Made by a program: the position numbers and the translations under genes | The notes under the pieces: model-generated | Database searches by the model: none | The model's input: the letters and a program-made list of their open reading frames with translations, nothing else | What the model was told of the DNA's origin: nothing | Part shown: in pieces, positions 32,548-39,925 of the stretch | How the letters are laid out: the number at the start of each line of letters is the position of its first letter | Numbering within the stretch: the first letter of the stretch is position 1 | Source: Curtobacterium luteum | GTDB lineage: Bacteria > Actinomycetota > Actinomycetes > Actinomycetales > Microbacteriaceae | Length of the DNA: 39,925 nucleotides | Assembly: GCF_001475545.1 (NCBI RefSeq) | Contig: NZ_LDQC01000014.1 | Span: 1-39,925, forward strand | Reading direction: 5' to 3'

Positions 32548-33996
32548 TCAGGCGGTTGCGGGCTCTGCAGGCACGGTCGCCTCGGCGCGCCGCCGGTGCG
32601 CCGGCATGAACGACACCGCAACGAGCAGCACGAGTGCGATGACCGCGATCGACACGAACACCAGGTGCATCGCCGTCATGAGGCCGGGCCCCTCGGGGGC
32701 TCCGGCCGCGTTCAGCTGCACGTGCGCGTTGACGACCGCACCGAACACCGCGACGCCGATCGCCGAGCCCATCGACCGCGCGAACATGTTCGTCCCGGTC
32801 ACGGCTCCGCGCTCGTCGTGAGCCGCAGACGACTGCGCCGCGATCAGGGTCGGGACGGCCGTGAGGCCCATCCCGGCCCCGACGACGAAGCAGGACACCG
32901 CGACGAGCCACACCGACGAGGTCGAGCCGAGCATGATCGTGGCCGCGGCACCGAGCAGCACCAGCGACGACCCGATGAGCGCCGTCACACGGAAGCCCCA
33001 CCGCAGGTAGAACCGCCCGGCCTGTGAGGCGGAGATCGGCCACCCGAGGGTGAGCGCCGCGAGGGCGAATCCGGCGATCAGCGCCGACGTGCCGAGGACG
33101 TCCTGCGCGTAGATCGGGACGTAGGTCGACAGCCCCATCACGATCACGCCGATGACGAGTGACGCGATCGTCGAGGCCGCCACGACGCGGCGCTGCAAGA
33201 GTGCGAGCGAGAAGATCGGGTGCGAGGTCCGGAGCTCCACGACGATGAACACCGCGAGGAAGACGACCGCCGCGGCGAAGATGCCGATCGAGGCACCCGA
33301 GTCCCACGCCCAAGCCGTTCCGCCCTCGAGCAGCCCGAGCAGCAGCGCGGTGGTCCCGAGCGTGAGCAGCACCGCCCCCGGGTAGTCAATGCGCTGGCGG
33401 GGTCCATCCGTCGCGCGCTGTTCCGCGTATGCCCGAACGAGCATGAAGCCCGCGACGAGCGCGAGCGGGACGTTGATCCAGAAGATCCAGCGCCAGGCGC
33501 CCAGCTCGCTGAACAGCCCGCCGAGCGTCGGGCCGACCACCGACGAGATGCCCCACACCGACGCGAGGTACCCCTGGGTCTTCGCCCGCTCCTCCAGCGT
33601 GTAGATGTCGCTCGTGATCGTCATCGAGATCGGCAGCACGGCACCGGCGCCGAGGCCCTGCACGACCCGGCCTGCGATGAGCGCCGGCATCGACCAGGCG
33701 GCACCGCACAGCACCGACCCGAGCAGGAAGAGCCCGATGCCCACGAGGAGCAGACGCTTCCGGCCGAGCACGTCCGCGAGCCGGCCGTAGATCGGCACCG
33801 ACACCGCTTGGGCGAGCAGGTAGACCGAGAACAGCCACGGGAGCTGCTGGAAGTGTCCGAGGTCCCGAGCGATCGACGTCGACGCGGTGGCGATGATCGT
33901 CGAGTCGAGGGCGACCAGCGCAGTCGCGAGCATGAGGGAGAGCAGGATCGGCCCGCGCTCCGAGCGCAGGCCGACACCACCGGATCGTGCAGCCAT
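32548..33996 (-). CDS. MFS drug exporter of the DHA2 (14-TM, EmrB/QacA) type
   Basis: A 482-residue proton-driven exporter with about 14 transmembrane segments. Motif D/A parts are seen in ALDSTIIATASTSIARDL and GRLADVLGRKRLLLVGIG; the antiporter motif C is GISSVVGPTLGGLFSELGAW. The start at ATG 33996 lies 68 bases from the divergent epimerase gene. Substrates cannot be read from sequence; family members export cationic dyes, antiseptics or antibiotics. No local regulator of the TetR or MarR type is seen. Confidence 0.92.
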   Translation of the reverse strand: MAARSGGVGLRSERGPILLSLMLATALVALDSTIIATASTSIARDLGHFQQLPWLFSVYLLAQAVSVPIYGRLADVLGRKRLLLVGIGLFLLGSVLCGAAWSMPALIAGRVVQGLGAGAVLPISMTITSDIYTLEERAKTQGYLASVWGISSVVGPTLGGLFSELGAWRWIFWINVPLALVAGFMLVRAYAEQRATDGPRQRIDYPGAVLLTLGTTALLLGLLEGGTAWAWDSGASIGIFAAAVVFLAVFIVVELRTSHPIFSLALLQRRVVAASTIASLVIGVIVMGLSTYVPIYAQDVLGTSALIAGFALAALTLGWPISASQAGRFYLRWGFRVTALIGSSLVLLGAAATIMLGSTSSVWLVAVSCFVVGAGMGLTAVPTLIAAQSSAAHDERGAVTGTNMFARSMGSAIGVAVFGAVVNAHVQLNAAGAPEGPGLMTAMHLVFVSIAVIALVLLVAVSFMPAHRRRAEATVPAEPATA

Positions 33997-34064
33997 GCGG
34001 GCAGCAAGTCCGTTCCGCGTCGGGACATTCCGCCGTGCAGGAGGTCGGGCCTAGCGTGGCCGTC

Positions 34065-35036
34065 ATGCGCATCGTCGTCATCGGGGCCACCGGCCACATC
34101 GGCACCTTCCTCGTCCCGCGTCTCGTGCGGTCCGGCCACGAGGTCGTGGTCGTCACCCGCGGCACCCGTTCCGCCTACGTCGACGCCCCGGAGTGGGAGC
34201 GGGTCGAACGGGTCACCGCCGACCGTGAGCAGGAGGACCGCGACGGCACCTTCGGCGCACGGATCGCGGGACTTCGCGCCGACGCGGTGATCGACCTCGT
34301 GTGCTTCACAGTCGACAGCGCTCGGGCGATGCTCGACGCCCTCCGCGGGACGGACACGCACCTCGTGCACTGCGGGTCCATCTGGCGCGCGGGCGTCTCG
34401 CACGTGCTGCCGATCACCGAGGAGAACGCGACGCCGCCGTTCGGTGAGTACGGCGAACAGAAGGACGCGATCGCTCGACTGTACAAGGAGGAAACCGCTT
34501 CAGGCGGTGTCGCGACGACCACCCTGCACCCGGGCCACATCAGCGGTCCGGGCTGGGTGCCGATCGGTCCGCTCGGCAACCTCGACACCTCCGTCATCAC
34601 CCGTCTCTCGGCGGGCGAGCCGGTGGAGGTCCCGGGCCTCGGTGCCGAGTCGATGGCGCACGTGCACGCCGACGACGTCGCGCAGGCGTTCCAGCTCGCC
34701 GTCGAGCACCGGGACACCGCCGTGGGCGAGGACTGCTTCGTCACGGCCCCGACGGCGCTCACCGTCCGTGGGTACGTCCACCTGGTCGCGTCGTGGTTCG
34801 GCCAGGAGGCACGGATCGAGTCCGTCACGTGGGACCGGTTCCGCGAGACCACGGCTCCCGACGACGCCGACGCCAGTTGGCAGCACCTGTCACGGTCGCA
34901 GGTGTTCAGCCTCGACAAGACGCGGCGGGTGCTCGGCTACGAGCCGGCGTACACGGCCGAGGCGACGGTGCTCGACGCGGTGCGGTGGCTCGTCGACAAC
35001 GGCGAGGTCGAGGTGGCGCGGCCGCTCGTCGTCTGA
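34065..35036 (+). CDS. NAD-dependent epimerase/dehydratase family protein
   Basis: A 323-residue extended-SDR protein: MRIVVIGATGHIGTFLVPRL with the NAD-binding GATGHIG, VIDLVCFTVDSARAMLDAL, HCGSIWRAG and TTTLHPGHISGPGW. It probably acts on a nucleotide sugar or related substrate. A longer frame upstream is rejected in favour of ATG 34065 because TAGCGT (34052-34057) ends 7 bases before it and the homology starts there; the transcript is likely leaderless. It is divergent from the MFS exporter. Confidence 0.85.
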   Translation: MRIVVIGATGHIGTFLVPRLVRSGHEVVVVTRGTRSAYVDAPEWERVERVTADREQEDRDGTFGARIAGLRADAVIDLVCFTVDSARAMLDALRGTDTHLVHCGSIWRAGVSHVLPITEENATPPFGEYGEQKDAIARLYKEETASGGVATTTLHPGHISGPGWVPIGPLGNLDTSVITRLSAGEPVEVPGLGAESMAHVHADDVAQAFQLAVEHRDTAVGEDCFVTAPTALTVRGYVHLVASWFGQEARIESVTWDRFRETTAPDDADASWQHLSRSQVFSLDKTRRVLGYEPAYTAEATVLDAVRWLVDNGEVEVARPLVV

Positions 35037-35083
35037 CGCGCGGACGCGAGTCCCGCTGCCCGGAGCCTCCTGCCGAACGACCG

Positions 35084-35154
35084 CCGAGTCTCGGCCCCGC
35101 GGACACTTCCGCGGTGCTGCGGCGCGAGTTCTGTCCGCCTGGCCGAGTCTCGGC
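35084..35154. repeat. 71-bp palindromic element, copy 2 (opposite orientation)
   Basis: Ends are CCGAGTCTCGG at 35084-35094 and 35143-35153, with GCGGACAC and CTGTCCGCC inside. Its reverse complement aligns with copy 1 (32384-32454) without length change. It lies between the convergent epimerase and sugar dehydrogenase genes, ending 6 bases from the stop of the latter, so it may act as a bidirectional terminator. Confidence 0.85.
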
Positions 35155-35160
35155 CTCGGC

Positions 35161-36288
35161 TCAGCCCCGGGACAGCGGGACCGAGACGATGCGGTCGTCG
35201 CCGTCCTGCGGGTCCCCGCGGCCGTCGGTGTTGTTCGTCACGAACCAGAGCACGCCGTCGGGTCCGTCGAGCACGGTTCGGATGCGGCCGAAGTCGCCGC
35301 CGAACCACACGGTGGACTGCGAGGGCTCGGCGACGGGGACCGCCCGGACCGCCTCGCCCTGCAGGTTCGCCACGAACACCGTGTCGCCGATCACCGCGAG
35401 GCCGCTCGGGGACGCATCGCTCGTGGCCCACTGCTGCACGGGGTCGACGAAGCCCTCGCCGGTCCCGCCCGTCCCCTCGAACTCCGGCCACCCGTGGTTC
35501 GACCCCTTCTCGACGACGTTGAGCTCGTCCCAGGTGTCCTGGCCGAACTCAGCGGCGAACATCGTGCCGTCCTCGGCCCAGCCCATGCCCTGCACGTTGC
35601 GGTGCCCGAGGCTCCACACGTACGAGTCCGGGAACGGGTTCGCAGCAGGCACGTCCCCGTCGGCCGTCATCCGCAGGATCTTGCCCGCGAGGGAGTCACG
35701 GTCCTGCGCGTCGGGACCGTTGCCGGCGTCCCCGACGCTCGCGTAGAGCATGCCGTCCGGTCCGAACGCGATGCGACCGCCGTTGTGGATGCCGCTCGAC
35801 GGCAGCCCGCCGAGGATCGTGGTGGCGTCGCCCAGGCCGTACGACCCCGTGTTGCCGGTGAGTGCGAAGCGTTGGATGCGGTTGCCGTCATCGGCGGTCG
35901 AGTACACGTACAGGTCGCCGTCGTGGAGTGCGAGCCCGAGCAGCCCGCCCTCGCCGCCGGACCGGACCCCGGGGACCGTACCGACCTCCCGCGTGCTGCC
36001 GTCCGCCGCGAGTTCGAGCACCCTCGCGGAGTCCCGTTCGCTGATGAGTGCCTCGGGGCCGTCGCCGGTGCGGACGACCGACCACGGCGCGTCGAGGCCG
36101 GTCACCACGTCGGCGGGCTCGCCGTCCGGGACGAGTGACGACACCGTCGTCGTGGTCGACGGTGTCGGGCTCGACGTGGCGGTGTCCGGCGCTGTTCGGG
36201 CCTCGCCGTCGGTGCAGGCCGACAGGACGAGGGCGGTGGCGGCGGCCGCGCCGAGCGCGGACCAGGTGCGGCGGGTGGTCGTGAGCAC
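35161..36288 (-). CDS. PQQ-type aldose sugar dehydrogenase-like lipoprotein
   Basis: A 375-residue exported lipoprotein: signal peptide with lipobox LSAC, a Thr/Ser/Pro linker, and a six-bladed propeller of the glucose/sorbosone dehydrogenase family (GLDAPWSVV, GGEGGLLGLALHDGDLYVY, GIHNGGRIAFGPDGMLYASV, SLGHRNVQGMGW, GSNHGWPEFEG). It resembles the aldose sugar dehydrogenase subgroup more than the gene at 18145. The GTG at 36288 has GGAGG 7 bases upstream. The family needs PQQ and calcium; no pqq genes are in the window. Confidence 0.88.
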   Translation of the reverse strand: MLTTTRRTWSALGAAAATALVLSACTDGEARTAPDTATSSPTPSTTTTVSSLVPDGEPADVVTGLDAPWSVVRTGDGPEALISERDSARVLELAADGSTREVGTVPGVRSGGEGGLLGLALHDGDLYVYSTADDGNRIQRFALTGNTGSYGLGDATTILGGLPSSGIHNGGRIAFGPDGMLYASVGDAGNGPDAQDRDSLAGKILRMTADGDVPAANPFPDSYVWSLGHRNVQGMGWAEDGTMFAAEFGQDTWDELNVVEKGSNHGWPEFEGTGGTGEGFVDPVQQWATSDASPSGLAVIGDTVFVANLQGEAVRAVPVAEPSQSTVWFGGDFGRIRTVLDGPDGVLWFVTNNTDGRGDPQDGDDRIVSVPLSRG

Positions 36289-36380
36289 GGTGTGCCTCCC
36301 GGAGTCGGGTCGTGTCCCGATTGCACACGCTCCGGTCGGGAGGAACCTGTACGGGCACTCAGCGCCACCTCTGGTCGGAC

Positions 36381-36414
36381 GGGAGGCGCGTGGCGGCGCC
36401 GCCGCGCGCCTCCC
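36381..36414. repeat. GGAGGCGCG palindromic repeat (copy G)
   Basis: GGGAGGCGCGTGGCGGC followed by GCCGCCGCGCGCCTCCC, a 34-base palindrome with one mismatch. It lies in the 250-base gap between two divergent genes (sugar dehydrogenase and SDR), so here it cannot be a simple terminator. Confidence 0.85.
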
Positions 36415-36540
36415 GGCCGAGAGGGGGTACGACAGGACCCGCCTCGCTCGGGCACCCGCTGGTTCAGTGGTCGTCGACGGGACCGGATGGTCCCGCCGAC
36501 GGGCCGCAGCCCGGACACCGTCGTCCCGGAAGGACCACAC

Positions 36541-37206
36541 ATGACCACCATCGCGATCGTCGGCGCCGGCAAGGGCCTCGGCGTCGAGACCGCCGCCCGC
36601 TTCGCCCGCGAGGGGTTCTCGGTCGCGCTGATCTCGCGCAACCAGGACCGTCTCGACTCCCTCGCCGCGCAGCTCCGCGAGCAGGGCCACACCGCTGCCG
36701 GCTTCGCCGCGAACGTCCGTGACGGCGACTCCCTGCGCGCCGCCCTCGAGCGCGCCACCGAGCAGCTCGGCCCGATCGAGGTGCTGCAGTACAGCCCGCT
36801 CCCCGCCAAGGAGTACATGCGGCCCGTGCTCGAGACGACCGCGGAGGACCTCGTCGGACCGATCGAGTTCTCGGTCTACGGCTCCGTGAACGCTGTCCGC
36901 CAAGTGCTCCCCGGCATGCGGGCGCTCGGCAAGGGGACCATCCTGTTCGTCAACGGCGGCAGCGCGGTCCGACCAGGTGCGCGCGTGACGGGCACGTCGG
37001 TGGCCTTCGCCGGCGAGAGTGCCTACGCGCAGCTGCTGCACGACGCCGTCGCCGAGGAGAACGTGCACGTCGCGCAGCTCATCATCCCGTTCGGGATCGA
37101 CGACGGCCAGGACGACCACTCGGGCGCCGCGGTCGCCGAGCGCCTCTGGACGATGCACACCGAGCGCGGGGCGTTCCGCACCTACGCGGAGCCGCTGCCC
37201 GAGTGA
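36541..37206 (+). CDS. SDR-family protein lacking the catalytic Lys
   Basis: A 221-residue classical-SDR-like protein with the dinucleotide-binding IAIVGAGKGLGVETAARFAR and SRNQDRLDSLAAQL. The usual catalytic YxxxK is not intact: at the expected place the sequence is AYAQLLHDAV, so Tyr162 is followed at +4 by Leu166 rather than Lys. The protein may bind NAD(P) without normal SDR chemistry. AAGGA lies upstream of ATG 36541. Confidence 0.82.
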   Translation: MTTIAIVGAGKGLGVETAARFAREGFSVALISRNQDRLDSLAAQLREQGHTAAGFAANVRDGDSLRAALERATEQLGPIEVLQYSPLPAKEYMRPVLETTAEDLVGPIEFSVYGSVNAVRQVLPGMRALGKGTILFVNGGSAVRPGARVTGTSVAFAGESAYAQLLHDAVAEENVHVAQLIIPFGIDDGQDDHSGAAVAERLWTMHTERGAFRTYAEPLPE

Positions 37207-37250
37207 GCCGTTCCCAGGGAGTGCGCCGACGCCGCCCCTAGCCTGACGCG

Positions 37251-38357
37251 GTGGAGCTGGGGGCGTTCGACACGGCGGCGGGCGCTGCGCTGCTGTTCGG
37301 CATGCCCGCGGCGGTGCTCTTCGTCGCGGCTGCTCTGCGTCGACTCGGCGTCCCGCGGTGGGTGTGGGGCGTCTTCGCGCTCAGCATCATCGGGGTACTG
37401 GTCCTGCTCGACGTGGCGGGCCACGTCCGCTACCCGGTCCCCGACGGCACTCCCATCGGCACGGGGGACTTCGGCCAGTTCGTCGGACTCGCCCTGGGGC
37501 GCGTCGGCGTCGCCGTGAACGGCGCGGTCTGCGTCGTGGTCGGCGGGTTCCGCAGACCGGCTCGCCCGTCCCTGCAGGTCTCCGGCCGGGAGGCACGGGT
37601 CCTCTCCGGCGCGTACCTCGGCCTGGCAGCGGCGCTCGTCGTGCCCGTGGTCTCGTGGTCGTCCGGCCTCGGTTTGCCCTCCCCGCTCCTGACGGTGCCG
37701 CTCCTGGCCGTCGGGGTCGGGCTCTTCGTGCTCGCACTCGCGCTGCGGTTGCGGCGGCTGGGGCTGCTCCCCGAGGACGACCGGCCCTCCGTGGTCTCGC
37801 TCTGGCCCGCCGACGCGGTCGTCGGCGTCCTGCTGACCGCGCTGCTCGTGGGCGCGGTCGGTTCGCTCGGCGGTGGCGCGCCCGACCGGGTGCGGACCGT
37901 GCCGGACGCGGAGGACCGGCGGGACGCCTCGGCCACACCCGACCCGGACTGGCCGGGCCCGGTCCCGACCGAGCACACGACGCTCGACGCCACTGCCGTG
38001 GAGTCGGGCACGAGGGCTGCGCTGGCCGACTCGGTCCGGTGGGCGGGGCCGCTCGACGACCTCTCGTCACCGACTCCCGCGCGTGCCTCCGCGCCGGGGG
38101 TGTCCCTGACCGAGGAACGCTGCGACGGCGGCGTCCGGTGGACGGGTTCGCTCGTGCTCCCGTCGGTGGCACCGCAGGACGTCGCCGGCGCCGTGCAGCG
38201 CGGGTGGGAACGGTCCGGCTACGCCGTCGTGGACCGAGCGATGGGCACGGACTTCCTGATGCCGATGGCGGATGCGCTCCCGGTGCGCCGCATGAGCCTC
38301 GGCGGCGGGCAGGACGGCGTGCACGTCGACGTGGAGTCGTTCTGCGTCCCGCGCTGA
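37251..38357 (+). CDS. Hypothetical multi-pass membrane protein with extracytoplasmic domain
   Basis: A 368-residue protein with about six hydrophobic segments in the first 210 residues (for example FGMPAAVLFVAAAL, LVVPVVSWSS, SPLLTVPLLAVGVGLFVLAL, ADAVVGVLLTALLVGAV), then a hydrophilic part with Asp/Pro-rich linker and a C-terminal domain containing two Cys (EERCDGGVRW, ESFCVPR) that could form a disulfide. No family recognised. Start GTG 37251 has TAGCCT (37239-37244) ending 6 bases upstream: a likely leaderless transcript. Confidence 0.7.
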   Translation: MELGAFDTAAGAALLFGMPAAVLFVAAALRRLGVPRWVWGVFALSIIGVLVLLDVAGHVRYPVPDGTPIGTGDFGQFVGLALGRVGVAVNGAVCVVVGGFRRPARPSLQVSGREARVLSGAYLGLAAALVVPVVSWSSGLGLPSPLLTVPLLAVGVGLFVLALALRLRRLGLLPEDDRPSVVSLWPADAVVGVLLTALLVGAVGSLGGGAPDRVRTVPDAEDRRDASATPDPDWPGPVPTEHTTLDATAVESGTRAALADSVRWAGPLDDLSSPTPARASAPGVSLTEERCDGGVRWTGSLVLPSVAPQDVAGAVQRGWERSGYAVVDRAMGTDFLMPMADALPVRRMSLGGGQDGVHVDVESFCVPR

Positions 38358-38390
38358 GCGCCCGTCGCTGACCGTTCCGCGTGGACTGGG

Positions 38391-39161
38391 TCAGCGTGCG
38401 GCGGCCTCGATCGCGTCCGCCATGTCCTGGGCGACGCGGACGTTCGCGGCGGCCGTGGGGTGGATCCCGTCGGGGGTCGTCCCCGGCTCGTACGCGCCGT
38501 CGGACGTCCGGATGGCCGTGAACGGGTCGACGTAGGACCACCCGTGCTCCTGGGCCTCGGCGCGGAGCTCCCGGCTGAGGACGAGCTGACCGGCGCGTCG
38601 GTCGGCGCCCCAGAGGCTCGTCGTGCGGTCCGACGGCGGCCCGGCGACGACCAGCACGTGGTGCGCGTCGACCTTCCGGACGACGGCGTCGACGTTCGCG
38701 GTGATCCGTCCGACCGGGACGGCCTGGTTGACGTCGTTCGTCCCGAGCTCGACGACGAGGACGTCGGCGTCCGGGACCGGTCCGATCTCGTGCAGGACCT
38801 GGTCGGAGCGGTACCCGCTGTGCGCGTAGCCGCCGACGGCGTGGAGGTCGGGGTCGCCCTCGAGCTGGTGCAGCCACGAGTCCGGTCGCGCCGTGATGGA
38901 GTCGCCGGCGTACGCGAAGGTGACGGCGTCGGCTGAGTGCTCCGTGTCGAGCGCTCCGCGGACCACCTGGTCCGGCGTCCGCCGGAGTGCGGCGTCCTGC
39001 CGGAGCACGGCGTCCTTCTGCACGATCGTTTCCTGGTGGGCGGCGACCGCTCCGTCGGCCGCCGCGGCGTGGGCGGTGGCGATGACGACGGCTCCGGTGC
39101 CGACGAGGGCGGCGGAGGCGATGATGCTCATGAGGACCACGAGGTGGCTGGTGCGGGACAC
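38391..39161 (-). CDS. SGNH/GDSL hydrolase, exported
   Basis: A 256-residue serine esterase-type protein with an N-terminal membrane anchor or signal peptide (about residues 5-32). The SGNH blocks are complete: YAGDSITARPD (catalytic Ser), GGYAHSGYRS, VVELGTNDVNQA (Asn) and DGIHPTAAANV (Asp/His). It probably deacylates a cell-envelope or extracellular ester; the substrate is unknown. It starts at GTG 39161; an in-frame ATG ten codons downstream is possible but would shorten the signal peptide. Confidence 0.85.
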   Translation of the reverse strand: MSRTSHLVVLMSIIASAALVGTGAVVIATAHAAAADGAVAAHQETIVQKDAVLRQDAALRRTPDQVVRGALDTEHSADAVTFAYAGDSITARPDSWLHQLEGDPDLHAVGGYAHSGYRSDQVLHEIGPVPDADVLVVELGTNDVNQAVPVGRITANVDAVVRKVDAHHVLVVAGPPSDRTTSLWGADRRAGQLVLSRELRAEAQEHGWSYVDPFTAIRTSDGAYEPGTTPDGIHPTAAANVRVAQDMADAIEAAAR

Positions 39162-39195
39162 GACTACAGGTATCTCGCGGAACGGCTCGGAACAC

Positions 39196-39213
39196 CAGGC
39201 CCCAGACCTGGGG
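39196..39213 (-). terminator. Short hairpin after the FtsX-like gene
   Basis: CCAGGCCCCAGACCTGGGG can fold as a small GC hairpin (CCAGG with CCTGG, or CCCCAG with CTGGGG) about 50 bases after the stop of the minus-strand permease gene. There is no U-tract. This is a weak call. Confidence 0.3.
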
Positions 39214-39260
39214 AATCGTCGCGGTGACTGTGGCTTCTCGCACCCGTTCGAGGGAGCGAC

Positions 39261-39925
39261 TCAGTGAGCACGTCGCACCGCCAGGCGTCGACCACGACCT
39301 GCGGTGAGCCACGTCCCGGCCGTCACGAGCACGGGCAGGCCGATCGCGAGCAGCGCCAGCACGGGCCAGTCGGCCACGAACGGCATGTGGCTGACACCGG
39401 GTGGCGTCTCCCCGAACCGCAGGGTCAGCGCCCGGATCGGGAGGAGTCCCAGCACGGTGCCGATCACCGCACCGACCGACGTGAGGATCGCCGCCTGCCA
39501 GGCCGTCGTCCGTCGGCGGAGGCGTGGCGCGGCCCCGATCGCGTCGAGCACCTCGTCGTCACGACGGCCGTCCGCACGAGCGAGACCGATCGCGACCGCG
39601 GTGGCACCGATGGTCACGGCCGCAGCGAGGGCGAGTGCCAGTGCCCGGACCGGTGCACTGGCGTCGATGGGGCCGGCCTCGTAGGAGAAGCTCGGTGCCG
39701 ACGCCTCCGCACGTGCCGAGCCGCCGTAGCTCTGCCACGCCGAGGCCAGCTCGCCGACCTGCTCGGGCGAGACGTCGCCGTCGAGCCGCGTGACGAGGAG
39801 GCCGTCCACCGCGGGCACCCGGTAGCGCTCGGCCGTCGCCTTCGTCATGAAGACGCCGATCTGGATCGGCGGGTCCTGCTCGTCGAGGACCGCGGGGATC
39901 GTCGTCGTCGCGTCGGGGTGGTCGG
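39261..39925 (-). CDS. FtsX-like ABC transporter permease, C-terminal part (cut by window edge)
   Basis: The frame is open from the window edge to TGA at 39261, about 220 residues. It shows an extracytoplasmic part (PPIQIGVFMTKATAERYRV) followed by transmembrane segments (ALALALAAAVTIGATAVAIG, AAILTSVGAVIGTVLGLLPI, WPVLALLAIGLPVLVTAGTW), with LDAIGAAPRLRRRTTAWQAA between them, typical of the C-terminal FtsX domain of macrolide-exporter-like permeases. The N-terminal part and the ATPase partner are outside. Confidence 0.78.
   Translation of the reverse strand, partial: DHPDATTTIPAVLDEQDPPIQIGVFMTKATAERYRVPAVDGLLVTRLDGDVSPEQVGELASAWQSYGGSARAEASAPSFSYEAGPIDASAPVRALALALAAAVTIGATAVAIGLARADGRRDDEVLDAIGAAPRLRRRTTAWQAAILTSVGAVIGTVLGLLPIRALTLRFGETPPGVSHMPFVADWPVLALLAIGLPVLVTAGTWLTAGRGRRLAVRRAH

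Noticed and set aside
31590..32609. 339-codon plus-strand ORF running through the microsatellite
   Set aside because: Arg/Pro/Ala-rich shadow of the DUF4126-like gene; its long extension comes only from the repeat having no stop in that frame.

Overview
The window is a high-GC, gene-dense actinobacterial chromosome segment with mainly GTG/ATG starts and G/C-ending codons. The rpsF-ssb-rpsR-rplI-dnaB block, the zinc-free S18, the mycothiol-era style ars genes and the many small lipoproteins point to a member of the Microbacteriaceae, most likely Curtobacterium or a close relative. That assignment is an inference from gene content, not from a database search.

Layout. 1-6.3 kb is conserved core: the 5' part of a DUF6049-type exported protein (minus strand) diverges from a CCA tRNA nucleotidyltransferase; then come rpsF, ssb, rpsR and rplI, a strong hairpin terminator, a 250-bp cluster of DnaA-box-like sites, and dnaB. 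6.3-16.3 kb looks like an accessory insert. It holds a gene-poor stretch with a long inverted repeat, a divergent LysR regulator facing an unusual inositol-monophosphatase-like gene plus a Rossmann NAD(P)-binding gene, a relic of a PIN-like toxin gene, and a six-gene arsenic operon divergent from arsR. In the operon, gene order from the promoter is: CoA-disulfide-reductase-like flavoprotein, arsB efflux pump, a three-Cys arsC, a flavin monooxygenase-like protein with a Cys-rich tail, a second (low-molecular-weight phosphatase type) arsC, and an ArsN1-like acetyltransferase. ArsR would release the operon when As(III) binds its Cys residues. The two ArsCs reduce arsenate, ArsB exports arsenite, and ArsN1 may acetylate an organoarsenical such as arsinothricin.

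16.3-39.9 kb is a patchwork of small stress, envelope and metabolic genes: VOC and GNAT proteins, two secreted PQQ-type sugar dehydrogenase lipoproteins, small lipoproteins, a CPBP protease/histidine kinase/response regulator operon, a secreted matrixin-type metalloprotease, a tightly overlapping glycosyltransferase-EEP hydrolase-membrane protein-WYL regulator operon, SDR/epimerase proteins, a DHA2-type MFS exporter, a DUF4126-like protein, an SGNH hydrolase and the end of an FtsX-like permease.

Beneath the genes there are several non-coding patterns. Two families of dispersed palindromic repeats occur: a GGAGGCGCG...CGCGCCTCC type with six copies, and a 71-bp element with two copies, both between convergent genes. 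A pure 5-bp microsatellite of 27 units begins one base after a stop codon. At least nine start codons have a TANNNT hexamer ending exactly 6 or 7 nt upstream and no ribosome binding site, the signature of leaderless transcripts. No tRNA, rRNA, CRISPR array or intact insertion sequence was seen.
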